This document shows positions 42,683 through 44,075 of a DNA stretch of 44,075 nucleotides, piece by piece. The DNA lies in contig CAZAFD010000005.1 of the NCBI GenBank assembly GCA_964484785.1, forward strand, positions 1 through 44,075. Direction: 5' to 3'. Position 1 is the first letter of the stretch, and every line of letters begins with the position of its first letter. This stretch comes from CAZAFD01 sp964484785 (GTDB lineage: Bacteria > Pseudomonadota > Alphaproteobacteria > Rickettsiales > UBA1997). The notes below the pieces were generated by a model. The model had not been told where the DNA came from. It ran no database searches and was given only the letters and a program-made list of their open reading frames with translations. The translations under genes were made by a program, and so were the position numbers.

Positions 42683-43810
42683 ATGCAATTTATACTAGAA
42701 AAGGAAATTTTACTATCAAATTTAGCGGTTTTGGTAAATATAGCTACTAAAAAAAATCTAAATATACCAATTCTACAAAATATAAAGATTGATGCCAGCA
42801 GCGGAAATGGTCTTATTCTAATTGCTACAGACCTTGATACCACTATTAAGAATAGACTAGATAATGTACAAATTAATAAAGCAGGAGCTACAACTGTACA
42901 TGCTCAAACCCTGCATGATATAGTTAAAAAAATGGAAGATGGTTCTCAAATTGCATTTGAGTATGATGATGCAAGCAAAAGCCTTAAAGTTTCCTCTGGT
43001 AATTCAAAATTCAAGTTACCGTGTTTAGATACGGAAAGTTTCCCAACCATAGAAGACTTTGACATGGAAGTTGAATATAAAATAAAAAAGGAAGATCTAT
43101 CCAGGATTCTAGATAAAACAAAATTTGCTATCTCAAACGATGAGGCTAGATATTATCTTAATGGTTTATATTTCCATACAAAAAACATAGATGATAAAAA
43201 TTATGTAATTGGAGCAGCCACAGACGGACATAAATTAGCTGTAATACATCAATTACAATCAGATAAGGAGCACGGATTACACGGATATATCATCCCAAGA
43301 AAGACTATTGGTGACATTAAAAAGATCACCGACATGGCTAGTGACGATATTAAACTAGAATTTTCTAAAACAAAACTTAAGGTTACAACAGATAATACAA
43401 TCCTAATATCTAAACTTATAGATGCTGACTATCCAGAATACGAAAGAGTTATACCACAAAGCAATAATAACATCGTTATTCTCAATAAAAAACAATTTAC
43501 AAGCGAAATAGACAAGGTAGCCACTGTCGTAGCTGATAAACATCGTGGGGTTAAGTTCGTCTTTGATAGCAATGGAATTACTCTAAACGCAGAGTCCTCG
43601 GAGAATGGATCCGCTGACACCTTTATTCCACTTCAATATAAAGGCGAAAAAATAGAAATAGCCTTTAATTCACGTTATCTCCTAGATATTTTATCTCAAA
43701 TAACAGGAGAAGAAATTATTATTAAATTAAGCAATGAAACTTCACCAGTTATAATACAAGACACTCAAAACGATAACGACCTATTTATCTTAATGCCTAT
43801 TAGAATATAA
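42683..43810 (+). CDS. dnaN: DNA polymerase III beta subunit (sliding clamp)
   Basis: 375 residues forming three clamp domains. Typical features include the N terminus M-Q-F-I-L-E-K-E-I-L-L, the segment N-I-P-I-L-Q-N-I-K-I, A-A-T-D-G-H-K-L-A, D-A-D-Y-P-E-Y-E-R-V-I-P, and the C terminus F-I-L-M-P-I-R. The clamp tethers DNA polymerase III to DNA. recF starts 3 nt after its stop, the conserved dnaN-recF order. Confidence 0.98.
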   Translation: MQFILEKEILLSNLAVLVNIATKKNLNIPILQNIKIDASSGNGLILIATDLDTTIKNRLDNVQINKAGATTVHAQTLHDIVKKMEDGSQIAFEYDDASKSLKVSSGNSKFKLPCLDTESFPTIEDFDMEVEYKIKKEDLSRILDKTKFAISNDEARYYLNGLYFHTKNIDDKNYVIGAATDGHKLAVIHQLQSDKEHGLHGYIIPRKTIGDIKKITDMASDDIKLEFSKTKLKVTTDNTILISKLIDADYPEYERVIPQSNNNIVILNKKQFTSEIDKVATVVADKHRGVKFVFDSNGITLNAESSENGSADTFIPLQYKGEKIEIAFNSRYLLDILSQITGEEIIIKLSNETSPVIIQDTQNDNDLFILMPIRI

Positions 43811-43813
43811 ACT

Positions 43814-44056
43814 ATGTCGAAACCATACATTTCTGAAATTGTAATTAATAATTTCAGAAATTATTCAAGCAAAAAGTTTACATTTGATAGCAATTTTAAC
43901 ATTATTACTGGGCCTAACGGGAGTGGTAAGAGCAGTTTATTAGAGGCTATATACTTTTTTAATACGCTAAAAAGCTTCAGAGGAACGAGTACTGAAGAAT
44001 TAATAAATTCTGTTAAGGACCCACCCTTGGCACTTCGGGATTTGAGAAGTCGCTAA
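43814..44056 (+). CDS. recF: RecF 5' portion, apparent frameshift, runs to window edge
   Basis: The first 68 or so residues are a clear RecF N terminus: I-N-N-F-R-N-Y followed by Walker A G-P-N-G-S-G-K-S-S-L-L-E-A-I and L-K-S-F-R. After S-V-K-D the frame reads a few unlike residues (P-P-L-A-L-R-D-L-R-S-R) and stops at 44056. The frame two bases on stays open through the window edge (T-L-G-T-S-G-F-E-K-S-L-I-D-N-V-S-S). One extra C in the C-run at 44021-44026 would join them. It may be a sequencing error, a real mutation or a pseudogene; only 261 nt of the gene are in view. Confidence 0.7.
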   Translation: MSKPYISEIVINNFRNYSSKKFTFDSNFNIITGPNGSGKSSLLEAIYFFNTLKSFRGTSTEELINSVKDPPLALRDLRSR

Positions 44057-44075
44057 TTGACAATGTTAGTTCCAA

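Noticed and set aside
1..44075. Phage, insertion sequence, toxin-antitoxin or defence genes
   Set aside because: No transposase, integrase, phage structural, toxin, restriction or Cas-like protein was seen, and no terminal inverted repeats flank any gene.

Overview
The window is AT-rich bacterial DNA from an alphaproteobacterium, most likely an obligately intracellular member of the order Rickettsiales. The main evidence is a Rickettsiales-style type IV secretion block (virB3-virB4-virB6-virB6, with very large, Cys-rich, extended VirB6 proteins) and a separate small VirB2 pilin. Supporting it are a reduced gene set, short intergenic spaces and many degenerate small proteins. Lipid A genes (lpxD-fabZ-lpxC), mrdA/mreD, pal and dapB show an organism that keeps LPS and peptidoglycan, which argues against Anaplasmataceae. 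No rRNA, insertion sequence, CRISPR array or phage gene was seen. The genus cannot be named from the sequence alone.

Layout. 1-2.4 kb: 3' end of a pilin-like gene, then on the minus strand yggT-dciA-like-virB2. 2.6-5.1 kb: plus-strand dapB-rlmE-dsbA-like-lapA-like. 5.3-7.5 kb: a second pilin-like gene and an unrecognised 444-residue protein. 7.5-11.1 kb: minus-strand aroK-mreD-mrdA and rpe. 11.2-14.2 kb: tsaB-like, then minus-strand ychF, a dead trypsin-fold protein and a DUF167 gene. 14.3-15.1 kb: a third pilin-like gene. 15.2-19.7 kb: minus-strand tRNA-Arg, lpxC, fabZ, lpxD, an RDD membrane protein, clpP and secB. 19.7-22.3 kb: lspA and dnaK. 22.7-34.4 kb: the vir block on the minus strand. 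34.6-37.2 kb: pal, groES, groEL. 37.3-39.2 kb: a GNAT acetyltransferase, a LysR regulator and a candidate structured RNA. 39.2-44.1 kb: rpsP (minus), M23 peptidase, bactofilin, nitronate monooxygenase, dnaN and the start of recF.

The most unusual content is a dispersed family of three prepilin-like proteins, each alone beside housekeeping genes. They carry Asn/Ser-rich leaders and a near-identical 100-nt block (98/100 between the two complete copies) coding the prepilin cleavage site and membrane helix. The rest of each protein is highly divergent except for a Cys/KL/YGE signature near the C terminus. The second is a roughly 230-nt transcription unit between lysR and rpsP. It has a near-consensus promoter, self-complementary segments and a strong terminator but no convincing protein, and an inverted repeat over its -35 box that the divergent LysR protein might bind.

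The heat-shock genes dnaK and groESL both show a CTTG-N17-(C/A)(C/T)TATAT arrangement, fitting an alphaproteobacterial RpoH regulon. M23 peptidase plus bactofilin, mrdA/mreD, pal and dapB together make up wall-building and envelope functions. The vir block and VirB2 form part of an export machine whose remaining parts lie outside the window.
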